Below, in pieces: positions 39,195 through 47,408 of a stretch of 64,000 nucleotides of DNA. The translations under genes were made by a program, and so were the position numbers. Numbering within the stretch: position 1 is the stretch's first letter; every line of letters starts with the position of its first letter. The notes beneath the pieces were generated by a model. That model saw only the letters and a list, made by a program, of their open reading frames with translations, did not search any database and was not told where the DNA came from. Origin of the DNA: Pontivivens insulae. GTDB taxonomy: Bacteria > Pseudomonadota > Alphaproteobacteria > Rhodobacterales > Rhodobacteraceae. The stretch covers positions 496,001 to 560,000 of the forward strand of contig NZ_OMKW01000002.1 in NCBI RefSeq assembly GCF_900302495.1, read 5' to 3'.

Positions 39195-39572
39195 TCAATT
39201 GAACAGGAATTGCACTTGCGTATGACGGCCCTCGACCGGGCGGTCGGCGGTGAGCGTAAGGCCGTCATAGGTGCAGGAGAGGCGCGGGATCACCGGCGCG
39301 CCGTTCGCGTCGAGCGGTACGGTCAACTCTGCCGGTGTGGCAAATGTGAAGCTCTCCACCCCGACCGTCGCATGACAGAACGCGCCGGGCGCAATGCCCT
39401 GAGAGCGGGAGCGCGCAATGACGGAGATCGTCTGATCTGTCCCTACTGCAGTGTCGGTTGAGAGAAGGCCGCCCGGTGTGGCGCAGGTGGTGAGGGCAAA
39501 GGGCGGGGCGAGAAAGATACGTCTGGGGTGTGCTCTGGTTTGCGGGCAGAAATTGAAGTCGAATGGGGGAGA
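39195..39572 (-). pseudogene. Open frame with no start codon; probable remnant of a small secreted protein
   Basis: The minus-strand frame is open for 125 codons before TGA (39195-39197), bounded upstream by an in-frame stop at 39573-39575. It has no ATG, GTG, TTG or CTG in its first half. The reading includes RRIFLAPPFALTTCATPGG, like a signal or lipoprotein leader, then DTAVGTDQTISVIARSRS and an ending RPVEGRHTQVQFLFN. Codon choice and the amino-acid mix look coding. Either the 5' end has been lost or a rare start is used. I do not recognise the family. Confidence 0.4.
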
Positions 39573-39662
39573 TCAAATATTGAAAATTCTTTGACATCCG
39601 GAAAATAGATTTAATGATGTTCGGATTCCTCTATTCTATTTCTACCCAAAGGAAACGCGAGC

Positions 39663-40547
39663 ATGACAGTTATTGATCTACGCAAGGTTCGCGATCCAGA
39701 CGAATTTGTATTACGCCTTTCTGGCGATTTTCATTCTGTAGAGGCGAGTGATATTTCGCGCCTGATCGCGAGCTTCGCAGACGCGTACCGTGAACTTGGA
39801 AAACAGGTTCAGTGGGATGACTTTGAAGTCCATGTCGTTGGGTTTGAGGCTGGCAGCTTCAAAACGGTTTTCCGTAGGATAGACTCGGAAATTCGATCGC
39901 TTTTCACCGACGTGCCCAGGCAAGTTGTTGTAACGGTTCTAGCTGCCCTCCTTCTTAATTTTCTAAGGGATCCTGGCTTTGAGCTAACAGAATTTCAGGA
40001 TCACGTTGTCTTCCAGCGTGGTGACGAACAGTACATTTTTGATAGGGCCGATTTCGAGGCTGCCGAGTCGCTAGAACAGCCTGAGAAAGTTGGAAAGCCT
40101 CTAGCGCGGTTTTTCCGGCGTCTTTTTGATATGCCCGACGTGATCGGCCTATCGGTCGAAGACCGCAATGAAAACTTACCATACCCATACATTTACGTAC
40201 CAAGAGTAGATTTTGCACGAGTGGCTGAACAGGCGGAATTAGAGGAAGATCGTCGTGAAGAAAGGGTAATTCGGGAAGAACGTATTCCTATTCAGATTGT
40301 GAAGGCGGTGTTCAATGATCCAACCCGCAAATGGGATTTCATAATTGCGGGAAGAAAAGAATCCTGCCGCATAACCGACAAAGACTTCTACAGAGACACT
40401 CTGGCGCGCAAATACGTTTTTGGGCGTGGAGACGTGCTCCTTGTAGACTTAGTTGTTTTTCAAAGACTAGACGCTGAGCATGGTGTTTGGATGAATGAGG
40501 CATTTGAGGTCGAGAAGGTTCACGAGCTCGTTCCTGGCGGAAGCTAA
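39663..40547 (+). CDS. Protein of unknown function, AT-richer, probably acquired
   Basis: A 294-residue protein that I do not recognise. It begins MTVIDLRKVRDPDEFVLRLS after a GGAAACGCGAGC leader. There is one hydrophobic segment (VVVTVLAALLLNFL, about residues 95-108), a charged stretch AEQAELEEDRREERVIREER (about 195-214), and a C-terminal domain with RKWDFIIAGRKESCRITDKD. The gene and its upstream 90 bases are clearly richer in A and T than the flanking genes and use TTA, ATA, CTA and AGA codons that neighbours avoid. It lies between uup and parE, with REP elements on both sides. Confidence 0.75.
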   Translation: MTVIDLRKVRDPDEFVLRLSGDFHSVEASDISRLIASFADAYRELGKQVQWDDFEVHVVGFEAGSFKTVFRRIDSEIRSLFTDVPRQVVVTVLAALLLNFLRDPGFELTEFQDHVVFQRGDEQYIFDRADFEAAESLEQPEKVGKPLARFFRRLFDMPDVIGLSVEDRNENLPYPYIYVPRVDFARVAEQAELEEDRREERVIREERIPIQIVKAVFNDPTRKWDFIIAGRKESCRITDKDFYRDTLARKYVFGRGDVLLVDLVVFQRLDAEHGVWMNEAFEVEKVHELVPGGS

Positions 40548-40570
40548 ATCTTTCACAGGTTAGAGGGATG

Positions 40571-40632
40571 CCCCCGCCCGGCATCGCCGGGCAGCGCCCG
40601 ACCCTCCCCACGGGAGGGCGCTTCGCACCCAC
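40571..40632 (-). repeat. REP-like element, copy B (reverse)
   Basis: Read on the minus strand: GGGTGCGAAGCGCCCTCCCG, then TGGGGAGGGTC, then the core GGTCGGGCGCTGCCCGG (40603-40587, sharing GGTC) and a CCCGGCGATGCCGGG hairpin. It aligns over about 60 bases with copy C at 53168. The rest of 40548-40722 shows nothing else. Confidence 0.75.
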
Positions 40633-40722
40633 CCAGGGTCAGGCGCTGCCCTCTGTTTCGAGTTGGAATGGCGGCAGCGTTTGCTGCTGCGGAGGGACGC
40701 TTGGCCGCAACTTTACGCCCCC

Positions 40723-42720
40723 TCAAACATCCACATCCTCCACGAAACGTGCGTTCTCCTGAATGTACTGGAAGCGCAGCTCAGGCTTCTTGCCCATCAG
40801 GCGCTCGACCAGACCGCCGGTCTCTCCCGGGGCGTCCTCGTCCACCGTCACCTTGATGAGCGTCCGTTTGGACGGGTCCATCGTGGTTTCCTTGAGGTCC
40901 TTGGCGTCCATCTCCCCCAGACCCTTGAAGCGGGAGATGTCGACTTTGCCACGACCACCGAGGCCTTTCTCAAGCAGGGCGTCTTTTTCCGCGTCGTCGC
41001 GCGCGTAGACGCTGATCGCGCCTTGTTTCAGGCGATAGAGCGGCGGGGCGGCAAGGTAGAGGTGGCCGCCGTCGATCAGCGGGCGCATCTGCGAGAAGAA
41101 GAAGGTCATCAGGAGCGCCGCGATGTGGGAGCCGTCCACATCCGCATCCGTCATGATGATGACCTTCTCATAGCGCAGATCGTCGAGGCGGAATTTGGTG
41201 CCCATGCCGGTGCCGAGCGCTTGGGTCAGGTCGCTGATCTCTTGGTTCGTAGCGAGTTTCGCGCTGGCTGCGCCCATCACGTTGAGGATCTTGCCGCGCA
41301 AGGGCAGGAGGGCTTGTGTCTTGCGGTTTCGGGCCATCTTGGCCGAGCCGCCCGCGCTGTCGCCCTCAACGAGAAACAGTTCGGTGCCGTCGCGGGTATT
41401 GGTAGAGCAATCGACCAGCTTTCCGGGCAGGCGCAGCTTTTTCGTGGCGGACTTGCGGGCGGTCTCTTTCTCTTGCCGGCGGCGCAGGCGTTCCTCGGCC
41501 TTGAGCACGAGATAGTCGAGGATGGCTCCGGCGGATTTCGGGTCGGCGGCGAGCCAGGTGTCGAAGCGGTCGCGGATGGCGGTCTCCACCAGTCGCTGCG
41601 CTTCGGTGGTCGCAAGGCGGTCCTTGGTCTGGCCGACGAATTCCGGCTCTGCGATGAAGACGGAGATGAGGGAGGACGCGCCCGCCATCACGTCGTCGCG
41701 GGTGATCTGGGCGGCTTTTTTGTTGTTGGCAAGCTCGCCGTAGGCCTTGATGCCCTTGGTGAGCGCCGCCCAGAAGCCCGCCACATGCGTCCCGCCCTCG
41801 GGCGTGGGGACCGTGTTACAGTAGCTCGACATGAAGGCGTCGCGGGCAGGCGTCCAGTGGATCGCCCATTCGACGGAGCCGGGGGTGTTGAACCGCTCGG
41901 TAAAATCGACTTTGCCTGCAAAGGGTTGCTCGGCATAGGTGACCGCGCCTTCAAGGATTTCCTTGAGGTAGTCGGCAAGGCCGCCGGGGAATTTGAACGT
42001 TGCCTCGGCGGGCACGCCGTCCGCCTCAATCGCCGTCTTCCAGCGGATTTCAACGCCGGAGAAGAGGTAGGCTTTCGAGCGCACCATCTTGAGCAGGCGC
42101 GCCGGTTTGAAGCGGGCGGACGCGCCAAAAATCTCTGCATCCGCGTGGAAGGTGACGGAGGTGCCGCGGCGATTGGGGGCCTGTCCGACCTTCTCCACCG
42201 GGCCTTGCGGCAAGCCGCGGGAGAATTCCTGGGCGAAGAGTTCCTTGTTACGCGCGACCTCCACCCGGACATGGTCTGAGAGCGCGTTGACCACCGAGAT
42301 GCCGACGCCGTGCAAACCGCCGGAGGTCTGGTAGGCTTTGCCGGAGAATTTGCCGCCAGCGTGGAGCGTGCACAGGATCACCTCCAGCGCGGATTTATCG
42401 GGGTGCTTTGGGTGCGGATCGATGGGGATGCCGCGTCCATTGTCCCGGATGGTGATGGAATAATCGGCGTGAAGCTCCACCTCGATCCGGGTCGCGTGGC
42501 CTGCGACGGCCTCATCCATCGAGTTGTCGAGCACTTCGGCAACGAGGTGGTGCAGCGCCCGCTCATCAGTGCCGCCAATATACATGCCGGGGCGCTTGCG
42601 CACGGGTTCAAGACCCTCCAACACCTCAATGGAAGAGGCGTCATAGGATTGTGATGCGTCGTCTTGAAAGAGATCGTTGGGCAAAGCGATTGTCCGGGTA
42701 TAGTGGTGGCTGAGCTGCAT
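40723..42720 (-). CDS. parE: DNA topoisomerase IV subunit B
   Basis: ParE, 665 residues. The GHKL ATPase region reads VLEGLEPVRKRPGMYIGG, EVLDNSMDEAVAGHA and YQTSGGLHGVGISVVNALSD. The Toprim domain carries VEGDSAGGSAKMARNRKTQA and MTDADVDGSHIAALLMTFFF. It lacks the long insertion seen in many GyrB proteins, which favours ParE. The ATG at 42718-42720 gives MQLSHHYTRTIALPNDLF; an internal TTG could give a shorter N-terminus. It decatenates chromosomes with ParC. Confidence 0.94.
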   Translation of the reverse strand: MQLSHHYTRTIALPNDLFQDDASQSYDASSIEVLEGLEPVRKRPGMYIGGTDERALHHLVAEVLDNSMDEAVAGHATRIEVELHADYSITIRDNGRGIPIDPHPKHPDKSALEVILCTLHAGGKFSGKAYQTSGGLHGVGISVVNALSDHVRVEVARNKELFAQEFSRGLPQGPVEKVGQAPNRRGTSVTFHADAEIFGASARFKPARLLKMVRSKAYLFSGVEIRWKTAIEADGVPAEATFKFPGGLADYLKEILEGAVTYAEQPFAGKVDFTERFNTPGSVEWAIHWTPARDAFMSSYCNTVPTPEGGTHVAGFWAALTKGIKAYGELANNKKAAQITRDDVMAGASSLISVFIAEPEFVGQTKDRLATTEAQRLVETAIRDRFDTWLAADPKSAGAILDYLVLKAEERLRRRQEKETARKSATKKLRLPGKLVDCSTNTRDGTELFLVEGDSAGGSAKMARNRKTQALLPLRGKILNVMGAASAKLATNQEISDLTQALGTGMGTKFRLDDLRYEKVIIMTDADVDGSHIAALLMTFFFSQMRPLIDGGHLYLAAPPLYRLKQGAISVYARDDAEKDALLEKGLGGRGKVDISRFKGLGEMDAKDLKETTMDPSKRTLIKVTVDEDAPGETGGLVERLMGKKPELRFQYIQENARFVEDVDV

Positions 42721-42776
42721 TAGACCAGATGTGGCGGCGCGGGGCCAGTGGGGCCTCCTCGAAATTGAGGCGCGAT

Positions 42777-43343
42777 ATGAGCGGAGATCATGAATTTTCC
42801 TGCAGATGCGGCGCGTTCCGTGCGCGGGTGGCCCCCGGCGGTCCATCCGGGGCCAACCGGGTGATCTGCTATTGCGAAAGCTGCCAGAAATTCGCGCGCG
42901 AATTGGGGGCGGAGGCCACATTGGTGGAGGGTGGCGGCTCTGACATCGTTCAGATCAGCAGCGCCCGGATCGACATTCTGGACGGATCGGAGAGCCTTGC
43001 CGCGCTCAAGCTGAGCGAGAAGGGGCCCGTGCGATGGCACACCACCTGCTGCAACACGCCGATTGGAGCCGCGGCAGGATCGGCGCGCATCCCGTTCATT
43101 GGTTTGAACAATGAAGTTGCGAAGTTGCCGGAGGCGATGACTGGTCCTGTGACGGCGCAGCTCTATCGCCGCAGCGCGACCAAGCGCGTCCCAGAGGTCG
43201 GTCAGGGCCAGGGGATGTTTGCGGTGATCCTGGGTTTTGCGCGGGTGATGATCCCGGCCATGCTGCGCGGCGATGGGGCGCGCTCTCCGTTTTACGGACC
43301 CAATCGAAAACCGATTGTGCGGGTGCGGAGGATCGAACCATGA
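42777..43343 (+). CDS. DUF6151/GFA-like putative zinc-binding protein
   Basis: A 188-residue protein with cysteine motifs typical of the glutathione-dependent formaldehyde-activating (GFA) fold: CRCG near residue 10, CYCESC near residue 32, and a CC pair in WHTTCCNTPIG. The fit is closest to the DUF6151 relatives of GFA. GAGG precedes the ATG at 42777. The reaction is unknown, and direct binding of zinc is inferred from the cysteines. It is divergent from parE and coupled to the next gene by an ATGA overlap. Confidence 0.7.
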   Translation: MSGDHEFSCRCGAFRARVAPGGPSGANRVICYCESCQKFARELGAEATLVEGGGSDIVQISSARIDILDGSESLAALKLSEKGPVRWHTTCCNTPIGAAAGSARIPFIGLNNEVAKLPEAMTGPVTAQLYRRSATKRVPEVGQGQGMFAVILGFARVMIPAMLRGDGARSPFYGPNRKPIVRVRRIEP

Positions 43344-43690
43344 GAGCGTGGGCCATAGCTTGCTGTGTCGCACTGCCGGTTGCGGCGCAAGAACCGGGGC
43401 AAATTGTCGATGAAGAGGTGTTCCGAGCCAATGCCCTCGACCGCGTGTGGCTGGCACCGGGGGGACAGGTGCAGATCTTTTCGGACGGAACACTGCGCGC
43501 GAACTGGGGTGGTCGGATCCTGAGCGCGGAATGGGAATGGCGGCAGGACAAGGGCATGATGTGCCGCGAAGGCGACTTCGACGGCGACCCGCGCCCCTAT
43601 GAATGCCAGATCATCTCTTTCACTGAAGACGGGATCAGTATTTCAAGATTTGAGGGACGGGGGCCGACTTTTTTCTTTGTTGAGGAGTAG
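43340..43690 (+). CDS. Small secreted protein of unknown function
   Basis: A 116-residue protein with a signal peptide (MRAWAIACCVALPVAAQ). The mature part is rich in aromatic and acidic residues (VEIN-type beta strands are likely), with a cysteine pair (MMCREGDF and PYECQI) that could form a disulfide. Its start overlaps the stop of the preceding gene. I do not recognise the family. Confidence 0.7.
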   Translation: MRAWAIACCVALPVAAQEPGQIVDEEVFRANALDRVWLAPGGQVQIFSDGTLRANWGGRILSAEWEWRQDKGMMCREGDFDGDPRPYECQIISFTEDGISISRFEGRGPTFFFVEE

Positions 43691-43781
43691 CGGGTCTGGC
43701 GATAGCGACACAGGCGGAATTGAGGGCTGTAAGAACGGAGGCCCGGAATGAGCCTGGCCGGACGCTGCATGTTCCACCACA

Positions 43782-43802
43782 GTTCCGGGCTTGACCCGGA
43801 AC
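43782..43802. repeat. Palindrome family, copy 4 (eight-base arms)
   Basis: GTTCCGGG, CTTGA, CCCGGAAC. The CTTGA loop is identical to that of copy 2. Confidence 0.65.
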
Positions 43803-43969
43803 CTCACCGGTTGATCGGGGTTCTAGCTTCTGCAGGAACAGTGGTTTCAAGCGGCCTATCGGGACTCAGTGGCAAATGCGAGCAGCGAAGACATAGGCGC
43901 ATTGATCCATAGGCTGCCGGAATGCTAGCAGGCTGTTATTCGCACTTGGTCGTTTGGCAGATTGTCGCT

Positions 43970-43989
43970 CCCCGGCCTCCGCGCCGGGG
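43970..43989. repeat. Palindrome family, copy 5 (six-base loop)
   Basis: CCCCGGC, CTCCGC, GCCGGGG. Confidence 0.55.
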
Positions 43990-44008
43990 CCTCGGTTTGT
44001 GAAAGAGA

Positions 44009-44027
44009 CCCCGGAGCAAGTCCGGGG
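44009..44027. repeat. 7-5-7 palindrome family, copy 6
   Basis: CCCCGGA, GCAAG, TCCGGGG. The arms are identical to copy 1 at 20834. Confidence 0.65.
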
Positions 44028-44159
44028 CGTACGGTAGGTGGCATGACAAGGTTTTCGTCAAGCCGATTGCACTCACTCGCTGCAAGACTGGGCGCAGTCG
44101 TGTATTCAGCTTTCAGCAATCAGGGCAATTGCGTTTGGCGTCACATAAAGGCGCAGTTC

Positions 44160-44633
44160 CTAACTCCTTTGCCAAAACGTGATCTGATATCCAATGATAT
44201 CATCAAAGTCATCGGGCCGATAGAACTCGACTTCGCAGGGCCGGTCCGGGAACTGAAGCGCGAGTTTGGCGGCATACATCTCAGCCAGCACCTCTCCGAG
44301 GTAGATGCAGCTTTCGACCGTAACTTCGCCCTCTGACAAGGCATTCATGTGAATGTCGCTGATGTGAATGTGATTGAGCATCTGTTCGATCGCGGCGGGT
44401 TCGGTGAGCTGCGCGCGCCATGCGTCAATCGAGCCAGCGTCCAAGCCAGGGCGTAGGATCAGGCCATCAACCAGTTGAAAGTCAGGCCAGAACAGGTCGG
44501 CATATCCAACGGCGAGCCAGTAGTTCCCCATCATCTCGGAATACGCCTCTGGCGTGACTGGAGGGGCTGATGTTCCGGCATTCCATTGATTGAGATGAAT
44601 CCGGAAATCGGGCGGTATCTTGCGCTCGGCCAT
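44160..44633 (-). CDS. Protein of unknown function downstream of xerD
   Basis: A 157-residue soluble acidic protein, not recognised. The ATG at 44631-44633 has GAGGAAAG upstream; an in-frame ATG at 44648, overlapping the xerD stop as TGATG, is an alternative. Visible blocks are FRIHLNQWNAGTSAPPVTPE, a helix-rich middle with NHIHISDIHMNAL, and a C-terminus REFYRP-like segment (EVEFYRPDDFDDIIGYQITF). It may be translated together with xerD. Confidence 0.6.
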   Translation of the reverse strand: MAERKIPPDFRIHLNQWNAGTSAPPVTPEAYSEMMGNYWLAVGYADLFWPDFQLVDGLILRPGLDAGSIDAWRAQLTEPAAIEQMLNHIHISDIHMNALSEGEVTVESCIYLGEVLAEMYAAKLALQFPDRPCEVEFYRPDDFDDIIGYQITFWQRS

Positions 44634-44647
44634 ATCTTCTTTCCTCA

Positions 44648-45574
44648 TCACTCCGCCAGCGGATGTTTTTCCAGCACCAGTTCCTTTAGTCGTTCATCCA
44701 GAACATGGGTGTAGATCTCGGTTGTGGAGATGTCGGCGTGGCCCAGCAGCATCTGGATGGCGCGCAGATCCGCGCCGCCTTGCAGGAGGTGCGTAGCGAA
44801 GGCGTGGCGGAGTTTGTGGGGGCTGATCTTTGTCGGGTCGAGACCAGCGGTCACAGCGATCTGTTTGAGTGTCTGAAAGAAGCTCACGCGGGTCAGGTGG
44901 CCTGACTTACCCCGGGACGGGAAGAGGAAGCGGCTTTTCGCAGCACCGCGGGGCAGGGCGTCCTCAGCCTTGTCGCGCAGCAAGAGCCATTCGCTGAGCG
45001 CCTCATGCGCCTCCGGTGACAGCGGCACCATACGATCGCGACCGCCCTTGCCCTTGACGAGGATCATGCGGGGTTGGCCGCGCACGGCTGCGACGGGCAG
45101 AGACACCAGTTCGGTCACCCGCAGGCCAGTGGCGTAGAGCAGTTCGAGGAGGGCCGTATTGCGCACGCGGTCGGCCGGGGTGCGCCCCGTGTTGCGGGCC
45201 GCGGCCAACAGCGCGTCCACATCCTCAATCGCGAGGGTGCCGGGCAGGGTGCGCGGCTTGCCCGGGCCGCGGATCAGCGCGGCGGGGTCGTCCGCGCGCC
45301 AACCTTCGAGAAACGCGAAGCGGAAGAGCTTTTTCACCGAAGACAATCGCCGGGCGCGGGTGGTCACGGCCATGCCCTCTGCCTCCTGCGCGGCGAGCCA
45401 CCCCTCGATATCCTCGCGCTCGGCCTCAGCAGCAGGGCGGTTGCCCATGAACGCGATGAACAAAGAAATGTCGCGGTGATAGGCCTGCACGGTGTTGTCG
45501 GAGGCGTCATTTTCGGCCCGCATGGCATCAAGCAGCGCGGGCAGCCAGCGTTCTGCGGTGCCCGTCACACTCAT
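44648..45574 (-). CDS. xerD: Tyrosine recombinase XerD
   Basis: A site-specific recombinase of 308 residues that resolves chromosome dimers at dif with XerC. The catalytic set is complete: Arg152 (TGLRVTEL), Lys176 (VKGKGGRD), His253 and Arg256 (SPHKLRHAF), His279 (LLGHADI) and Tyr288 (TEIYTHV). The SAM-like N-terminal domain is present. Length and ending fit XerD rather than an integrase of a mobile element, and no element is seen nearby. Confidence 0.92.
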   Translation of the reverse strand: MSVTGTAERWLPALLDAMRAENDASDNTVQAYHRDISLFIAFMGNRPAAEAEREDIEGWLAAQEAEGMAVTTRARRLSSVKKLFRFAFLEGWRADDPAALIRGPGKPRTLPGTLAIEDVDALLAAARNTGRTPADRVRNTALLELLYATGLRVTELVSLPVAAVRGQPRMILVKGKGGRDRMVPLSPEAHEALSEWLLLRDKAEDALPRGAAKSRFLFPSRGKSGHLTRVSFFQTLKQIAVTAGLDPTKISPHKLRHAFATHLLQGGADLRAIQMLLGHADISTTEIYTHVLDERLKELVLEKHPLAE

Positions 45575-47142
45575 AGTGGAGCTGTGAGCCAGAGGGTTTC
45601 GATGGCGATGCGTCGCGCGATTTCCGGCTGGATCGGCGCAAGTGCGGCGAGGACGGCGTGCAGATCGCCAAATTCTATTTCCGTTCCGGCATCGAGCACG
45701 CGCAGGGCGCGCAGGATCGCCTCCCCAACCTGCTCATCGGCGACCAGTTGGCGCGGGTCCGAGAGGTCGGCGCCCGGCGGCTCTGGCGCGGCGAAGGCGG
45801 AATAGGCAGCGAGGGCGCGCCGCTCTCGATCTGTGCGGGGGGCGATCGCCGGGGGTGGAATGCGGCGCTGCTCCAGAATGGCAATGGACAGTGCCTCAAT
45901 CAGTGTCAGCTCTTCATCGCGCATCCAGTCGCGGGCCTGACCGGGTTTGTTGTCCAGCAGGAACCACGCCGCGAGCGTCGGGTTTGGCGCATCCGCAGGC
46001 AGGTCGGCAAGTTGCACCGCGAACTCGCGCGCGGCGGCCTGTCTCAGACCAAGTGGGGCGAAGGCCTCATCCACCGCTTCGACGGCCGCAATGATCTCTT
46101 CGACCGAGCCGATGCGCAGCGCGTCATCGAGGTCTTGCACAGCGCCCGAACGCCCCCACAGCCCGCCCGATGCCGCAGGACGGGCGCGCCGATAGGTGGC
46201 AAATAAGACGGGTGGTGGCAAATCCCCGCGCTGTACGAGCGCCTCCGCCGCCTCGATCCGGGCACGCAGCGTGCGATTGCCCGACAGATCACCGTCGAGA
46301 TAGGCCAGTGGCAACGTACCCGGCGGGCGCGGCTGGCCAATGGCTTCGCGCAGGGCGAAATCGAGCGGGGTCAGCGCCTCCGGCACATCAAGTTCAAAGC
46401 CGGTCTCAAACATTTCGGGGTCGAGAAACCAGGCGAGGTGATCTGCCCGGATCGGATCAATCTCTTCCAGTGCCGTCGCGATGCGGTAGAGGAACGCGGC
46501 CTCGTGCCACCGGCCCAGACGTGCGGCGCACCAGATCTGGCTCTCCACATTTGGCGCAAGTTCGGTCTGATTGAGCAATGTGCTGCACACGCGGTCATCG
46601 CGCCCCGTCAGTACGCCAATGTCGAAAGCAAGCTCGGTCACTTGCAGGTCGGGCTGTTCGGCGCGGTTCAGCATCGCCTCCGCGGCGTCGAGCGCGCCGG
46701 TGTCGAGCAGCCGTTCGATGCGTACGCCAAGAACCAGTCCGGGTGGACCTTGCGGGGGGCGTGCCTCGGCCAGCAGGATGCGGTTGAACAAGTGGCGCGA
46801 GGCGGGGACGCCGGTGTTCTTAATGTTGCGCAGCAGGGTCGCAATGATCCCCGCGGGCGCATCACCCCAAAGCGTGACCGGCAACCCGGTGATCCGGCTG
46901 GGCAGGAGCCCCAGTGCATCGGTCGTGAGACCGGGCAGGGGCTGTTCTTCGACCGCTCCGAAATAGCTGCGCAACCGATCCTGTTCGACGGTCGGGCGGG
47001 GCCGCGGCTGGGTCGCCACCTCCCGCGTAAGCCATTCGAGCGGGGATTGTCGTTCGGTGCTGCGGGCGGGGCCGTCTTGCGCGCTCAGCGGCGCGGCGGC
47101 GAGCGCAAGCGCGAGGGTCGCGCGGACCAGTCCCTTACGCAT
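45571..47142 (-). CDS. Secreted alanine-rich helical protein of unknown function
   Basis: A 523-residue protein. I start it at the ATG 47140-47142, which begins a clear signal peptide (MRKGLVRATLALALAAAPLSAQ). The mature part is rich in Ala and Leu with repeated helix-turn patterns (for example LLDTGALDAAEAMLNRAEQP), suggestive of an alpha-solenoid, possibly TPR-like. No catalytic motif is visible. It overlaps xerD by four bases at its 3' end and the 45-residue gene by eight bases at its 5' end. A role in envelope organisation is possible but not shown. Confidence 0.72.
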   Translation of the reverse strand: MRKGLVRATLALALAAAPLSAQDGPARSTERQSPLEWLTREVATQPRPRPTVEQDRLRSYFGAVEEQPLPGLTTDALGLLPSRITGLPVTLWGDAPAGIIATLLRNIKNTGVPASRHLFNRILLAEARPPQGPPGLVLGVRIERLLDTGALDAAEAMLNRAEQPDLQVTELAFDIGVLTGRDDRVCSTLLNQTELAPNVESQIWCAARLGRWHEAAFLYRIATALEEIDPIRADHLAWFLDPEMFETGFELDVPEALTPLDFALREAIGQPRPPGTLPLAYLDGDLSGNRTLRARIEAAEALVQRGDLPPPVLFATYRRARPAASGGLWGRSGAVQDLDDALRIGSVEEIIAAVEAVDEAFAPLGLRQAAAREFAVQLADLPADAPNPTLAAWFLLDNKPGQARDWMRDEELTLIEALSIAILEQRRIPPPAIAPRTDRERRALAAYSAFAAPEPPGADLSDPRQLVADEQVGEAILRALRVLDAGTEIEFGDLHAVLAALAPIQPEIARRIAIETLWLTAPL

Positions 47143-47272
47143 CCGGGCTGAGATCAACTTCGACCTCGATCGGCGTGTTCGGCGCCTCGGGCGGCACAAA
47201 GATGGAGTAAATCGCAAAACCCGCTGCGCAAAGCAGCAGAAGAAGGATGAGATAGCTCAGAAATCGGATCAC
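47135..47272 (-). CDS. Very small single-pass membrane protein (45 residues)
   Basis: A GTG-started frame preceded by GGGAG at nine bases. It encodes MIRFLSYLILLLLLCAAGFA, then IYSIFVPPEAPNTPIEVEVD and LSPDA. This is one membrane helix (residues about 3-24) and a proline-rich acidic periplasmic tail. Its stop lies inside the start region of the next gene (ATGCGTAA overlap), as expected for a coupled pair. It is divergent from aroK. Confidence 0.68.
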   Translation of the reverse strand: MIRFLSYLILLLLLCAAGFAIYSIFVPPEAPNTPIEVEVDLSPDA

Positions 47273-47408
47273 TGCGCGTGCTCCCAAATGCCTGTACGCA
47301 AAACTGCTTGCCCGTTCGGGTCAATTTTGACAGATGCTAACCCGACGTGGCGACGTGGTCCAGCATATGGGCGTGATCGCCAGACGGGACAAGCCGGGGA
47401 GCAGGCCA

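Larger units (their letters stand above)
43691..44159. other. 469-base non-coding stretch with palindromic repeats
   Basis: No supportable gene. It holds three members of the palindrome family: 43782-43802 (GTTCCGGG-CTTGA-CCCGGAAC), 43970-43989 (CCCCGGC/GCCGGGG) and 44009-44027 (CCCCGGA-GCAAG-TCCGGGG). The remainder shows no motif I can name. Confidence 0.6.

Noticed and set aside
38922-40722. A full genomic island or defence system between uup and parE
   Set aside because: Only one atypical gene and one broken frame are present. There is no nuclease, helicase, toxin pair, integrase or direct repeat boundary that I can see.
40663-42279. A 538-codon plus-strand frame antisense to parE
   Set aside because: parE motifs are intact on the other strand, and the plus-strand protein has no family resemblance or start context.
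39042-44027. The clustered palindromes as a CRISPR array
   Set aside because: Units are not regularly spaced, arms differ between copies and no cas gene is present.
44648-45574. Tyrosine recombinase as the integrase of a mobile element
   Set aside because: Sequence, length and complete catalytic set fit housekeeping XerD. No attachment site, tRNA or cargo genes are seen beside it.
47327-47332. TTGACA upstream of aroK as a promoter -35
   Set aside because: No acceptable -10 occurs 16 to 18 bases downstream (the sequence is GC-rich).
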